From Hyphomicrobiales bacterium (GTDB taxonomy: Bacteria > Pseudomonadota > Alphaproteobacteria > Rhizobiales > Rhizobiaceae), in assembly GCA_900472295.1 (NCBI GenBank), contig UCIA01000018.1, forward strand, positions 1 to 41,194: a stretch of DNA of 41,194 nt, read 5' to 3'. The notes beneath the pieces were generated by a model. It was not told the origin of the DNA and did no database searches. It saw only the letters and a list, made by a program, of their open reading frames with translations. Below, one piece after another: positions 39,110 to 41,194 of this stretch. Position numbers and translations under genes: made by a program. Position 1 is the stretch's first letter; every line of letters starts with the position of its first letter.

Positions 39110-40435
39110 ATGATCAATATCCTGCACGCGCCCGACTTCCAGCAAAGCCAGCGGCTGCGCCTCAACACGCTGATCCGGCTGCGCTGGCTGGCCATTGTCG
39201 GCCAGAGCCTGACGGTGCTGGTTGTCGCCTATGGGCTGAAATTCCCGCTACCGGTCAGCCTCTGCTTCGCGCTGATCGCCTGTTCCGCCTGGCTGAACCT
39301 GGTGCTGACCTTCCGCTATCCGGCGGCACACCGGCTGACCCCGTTTTCGGCCTTCTTCATCCTGATCTTCGACAGCCTGCAGCTTGGCGGCCTGCTTTAC
39401 ATGACCGGCGGTCTCACCAACCCGTTTTCGCTGCTGATGACCGTGCCTGTGGTCGTCTCGGCCACATCTCTGCCACTGCGTCTCACCGCCATTCTTGGCG
39501 GGCTGGTGACAGTGGGGGCAAGTTTGCTGGTGTTCTTCCATCTGCCGCTGCCCTGGCACGAGGGCGAGCCGCTGCCCATGCCGTTCATCTATGTCGCCGG
39601 CATCTGGATGGCGGTGTTCTCCTCGATCGCCTTTACCGCCATCTATGCCTTCCGCGTCGCCGAGGAAGCCCGCCTGCTCGCCAACGCGCTTGCCGCCACC
39701 GAACTGGTGCTGCAGCGCGAGCAGCATCTGTCGGCGCTGGATGGTCTGGCTGCTGCCGCCGCGCACGAACTCGGCACGCCGCTCGCCACCATCGCCCTTG
39801 TTTCCAAGGAAATGGAAAAGGCGCTGGGTAACGACCCGAAATACGGCGAGGACGTCAAGCTGCTGCGGTCGCAGAGCGAGCGCTGCCGCGAAATCCTGAA
39901 GCGGCTGACCAGCCTGTCCTCCGAGGGCGAGGCGCATCTGTCGCGGCTGCCGTTGACCTCGCTGGTCGAGGAGGTGACGGCGCCGCACCGCGATTTCGGC
40001 ATCTCGATCAAGCTGCGGCCGGGCGAACGCATCGGCCCCGAACCGGTGGGACGGCGCAATCCCGGCGTCATTTACGGCCTCGGCAACCTGGTCGAGAACG
40101 CCGTCGATTTCGCCCGCAAGACGGTGACCGTGCGCTGGAGCTGGGATGAGCTCGACGTCACCTTCTCGATTATCGATGACGGGCCGGGCTTTCCGCCCGA
40201 AATCATCGACCGCATCGGCGAGCCCTATATGTCGACCCGCCAGGGCAACGAGGCCGGCGGCGGCCTCGGCCTTGGGCTTTTCATCGCCAAGACCTTGCTC
40301 GAACGCTCCGGCGCCACGCTCGATTTCCGCAATTCGAGTGGATTGGGCGAGGGCGCCATCGTGCAGATATCATGGCCGCGCACCGTCTTTCTCAACCCGC
40401 AACCGGGCGGAACATCGATGTTCGACACCGCCTGA
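39110..40435 (+). CDS. actS: Redox-sensing histidine kinase ActS (RegB/PrrB family)
   Basis: About 441 residues. Six hydrophobic segments in the first 190 residues include GGLLYMTGGLTNPFSLLMTV, the RegB quinone-site region (GGLxNPF). The H-box is AAAHELGTPLATIAL with His219. SQSERCREILKRL holds the conserved redox Cys (Cys259). N-, G1- and G2-boxes follow: NLVENAVDFA, DDGPGFPPEI and GGGLGLGLFIAK. It autophosphorylates under low oxygen or reduced quinone pool and signals to ActR. A TTG two codons upstream is also in frame. Confidence 0.93.
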   Translation: MINILHAPDFQQSQRLRLNTLIRLRWLAIVGQSLTVLVVAYGLKFPLPVSLCFALIACSAWLNLVLTFRYPAAHRLTPFSAFFILIFDSLQLGGLLYMTGGLTNPFSLLMTVPVVVSATSLPLRLTAILGGLVTVGASLLVFFHLPLPWHEGEPLPMPFIYVAGIWMAVFSSIAFTAIYAFRVAEEARLLANALAATELVLQREQHLSALDGLAAAAAHELGTPLATIALVSKEMEKALGNDPKYGEDVKLLRSQSERCREILKRLTSLSSEGEAHLSRLPLTSLVEEVTAPHRDFGISIKLRPGERIGPEPVGRRNPGVIYGLGNLVENAVDFARKTVTVRWSWDELDVTFSIIDDGPGFPPEIIDRIGEPYMSTRQGNEAGGGLGLGLFIAKTLLERSGATLDFRNSSGLGEGAIVQISWPRTVFLNPQPGGTSMFDTA

Positions 40436-40450
40436 AAGCATCTTGATTTG

Positions 40451-40497
40451 GCGCATGATCCTTTCCGAAAATCTTCCCGATTTTCGGGGTCATACGC
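40451..40497. repeat. Palindromic intergenic element between actS and actR
   Basis: CCGAAAATC (40465-40473) pairs perfectly with GATTTTCGG (40479-40487); outer arms GCGCATGATC and GGTCATACGC extend it with mismatches. It is of the GCGCATGATC-type palindrome that I associate with rhizobial intergenic regions. It is 13 bases after the actS stop and has no T-run. It could reduce read-through from actS to actR or stabilise the mRNA. The rest of 40498-40578 shows nothing. Confidence 0.6.
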
Positions 40498-40578
40498 GGG
40501 CAGCAGCCGGCAAAATTGGACATTGGCGTTCAGGAACTATATCTGCGTTGAATTAAGGCAGCAGGATTGTTTGAGACG

Positions 40579-41142
40579 ATGACTGGCGAAGAAGCAATTG
40601 GCGCAATGGTTGAGGGCGAGGACACCTCGCTGCTGATCGTCGACGACGACAAGCCGTTCCTGACGCGGCTGGCCCGGGCCATGGAAACCAGGGGTTTCGT
40701 GGTCGAGACGGCCGAGAGCGTCGAGGAGGCCGTGGCCAAGGCGCGTGCCCATCCGCCGGCCTATGCGGTGGTCGACATGCGGCTCGGCGACGGCAACGGC
40801 CTCGACGTCGTCGCCGCCATCCGCGAGAAGCGCGACGATGCCCGCACCGTCATCCTCACCGGCTACGGCAACATCGCCACCGCAGTGACGGCGGTGAAAC
40901 TCGGCGCCATCGATTATCTCTCCAAGCCCGCCGATGCCGACGATGTCTTCGCGGCCCTGACCCGCACCGCCGGCGAGCGCGCCGCGCCGCCGGAAAACCC
41001 GATGTCGGCCGACCGCGTGCGCTGGGAACACATCCAGCGCGTCTACGAAATGTGCGACCGCAACGTGTCTGAAACCGCGCGGCGGCTGAACATGCATCGC
41101 CGCACGCTGCAGCGTATACTGGCCAAGCGCGCACCGCGTTAG
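40579..41142 (+). CDS. actR: Response regulator ActR (RegA/PrrA family)
   Basis: About 187 residues. The receiver domain has LLIVDDDKPFLTRLARAME, VVDMRLGDGNGLDVV with the phospho-Asp66, and the family hallmark LTGYGNIATAVTAVKLGAID followed by YLSKPADADDV. A short proline linker (AAPPENPMSADR) leads to the Fis-type helix-turn-helix CDRNVSETARRLNMHRRTLQ. In rhizobia this regulator controls redox, acid and nitrogen-related genes. The ATG at 40579 is preferred; AGGA lies 12 bases upstream, and a TTG at 40567 is an alternative. The last 52 bases of the window (41143-41194) hold nothing I can assign. Confidence 0.93.
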   Translation: MTGEEAIGAMVEGEDTSLLIVDDDKPFLTRLARAMETRGFVVETAESVEEAVAKARAHPPAYAVVDMRLGDGNGLDVVAAIREKRDDARTVILTGYGNIATAVTAVKLGAIDYLSKPADADDVFAALTRTAGERAAPPENPMSADRVRWEHIQRVYEMCDRNVSETARRLNMHRRTLQRILAKRAPR

Positions 41143-41194
41143 GTTCACCGCCCGCGGCGCCGGCCGCCAACCGCCGAACGTCAGCGCCGCCCCT

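Noticed and set aside
1..41194. CRISPR arrays, tRNA or rRNA genes, integrases, transposases
   Set aside because: No regularly spaced direct repeats, no cloverleaf-like sequence and no recombinase or transposase motifs were seen on either strand by reading. A tRNA or covariance-model scan was not possible.

Overview
The window looks like chromosome of a high-GC alphaproteobacterium of the order Rhizobiales, most likely Mesorhizobium or a close relative. The basis is a succinoglycan-type exo gene block in the order known from Sinorhizobium meliloti, an ActS/ActR (RegB/RegA) redox two-component pair, rhizobial-style palindromic intergenic repeats, and binding-protein-dependent sugar uptake fused to a dihydroxyacetone-kinase operon. 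No tRNA, rRNA, CRISPR array, integrase or transposase gene was recognised. Species assignment is inference.

Bases 1-16000 form an exopolysaccharide region. It opens with the 3' end of a UDP-glucose dehydrogenase gene. A GMC-type flavoprotein with a small Tat-signal partner follows, then a family 4 glycosyltransferase and, on the other strand, a phosphoribosyltransferase-HAD fusion and an ExoT-like flippase. Next comes the block exoL-exoA-exoM-exoO-exoN-exoP, then a calcineurin-like phosphatase and a membrane acyltransferase. Two polysaccharide promoter regions carry related TGTTGC-NN-TGCA palindromes.

Bases 16000-19160 hold a propionyl-CoA synthetase gene (prpE), a secreted DUF2259-type protein gene and a 38-codon membrane-peptide gene.

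Bases 19160-22760 hold the most unusual locus, a small RiPP cluster. It encodes a PqqD-like recognition protein, a lasso-type B2 leader peptidase, an HPr-kinase-like peptide kinase and a nucleotidyltransferase. Two tandem precursor genes of 29 and 30 codons have a lasso-like leader (Y-x2-P-x-L-x3-G) but only 7-8 residues of predicted core. No lasso cyclase (asparagine-synthetase-like) gene is present. Precursor A ends at an in-frame amber codon; translation beyond it would extend the core to an 18-residue sequence with Asp at ring position 9.

Bases 22760-34560 are one long minus-strand operon. It encodes an ABC sugar/polyol importer (binding protein, two permeases, a small membrane protein, two ATPases), an ATP-type DhaK-DhaL fusion kinase, and a complete PEP-dependent kinase split into separate DhaL, DhaM, HPr, Enzyme I and DhaK proteins, plus a possible helix-turn-helix protein. 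The design suggests uptake and phosphorylation of a small ketose such as dihydroxyacetone or a tetrulose. A 9-bp inverted repeat upstream of the binding-protein gene is the likely operator.

Bases 34800-41194 hold a PIG-L-type deacetylase gene, a DMT-family transporter gene, a 143-bp MITE-like palindromic element, the helicase gene hrpB, and actS-actR.
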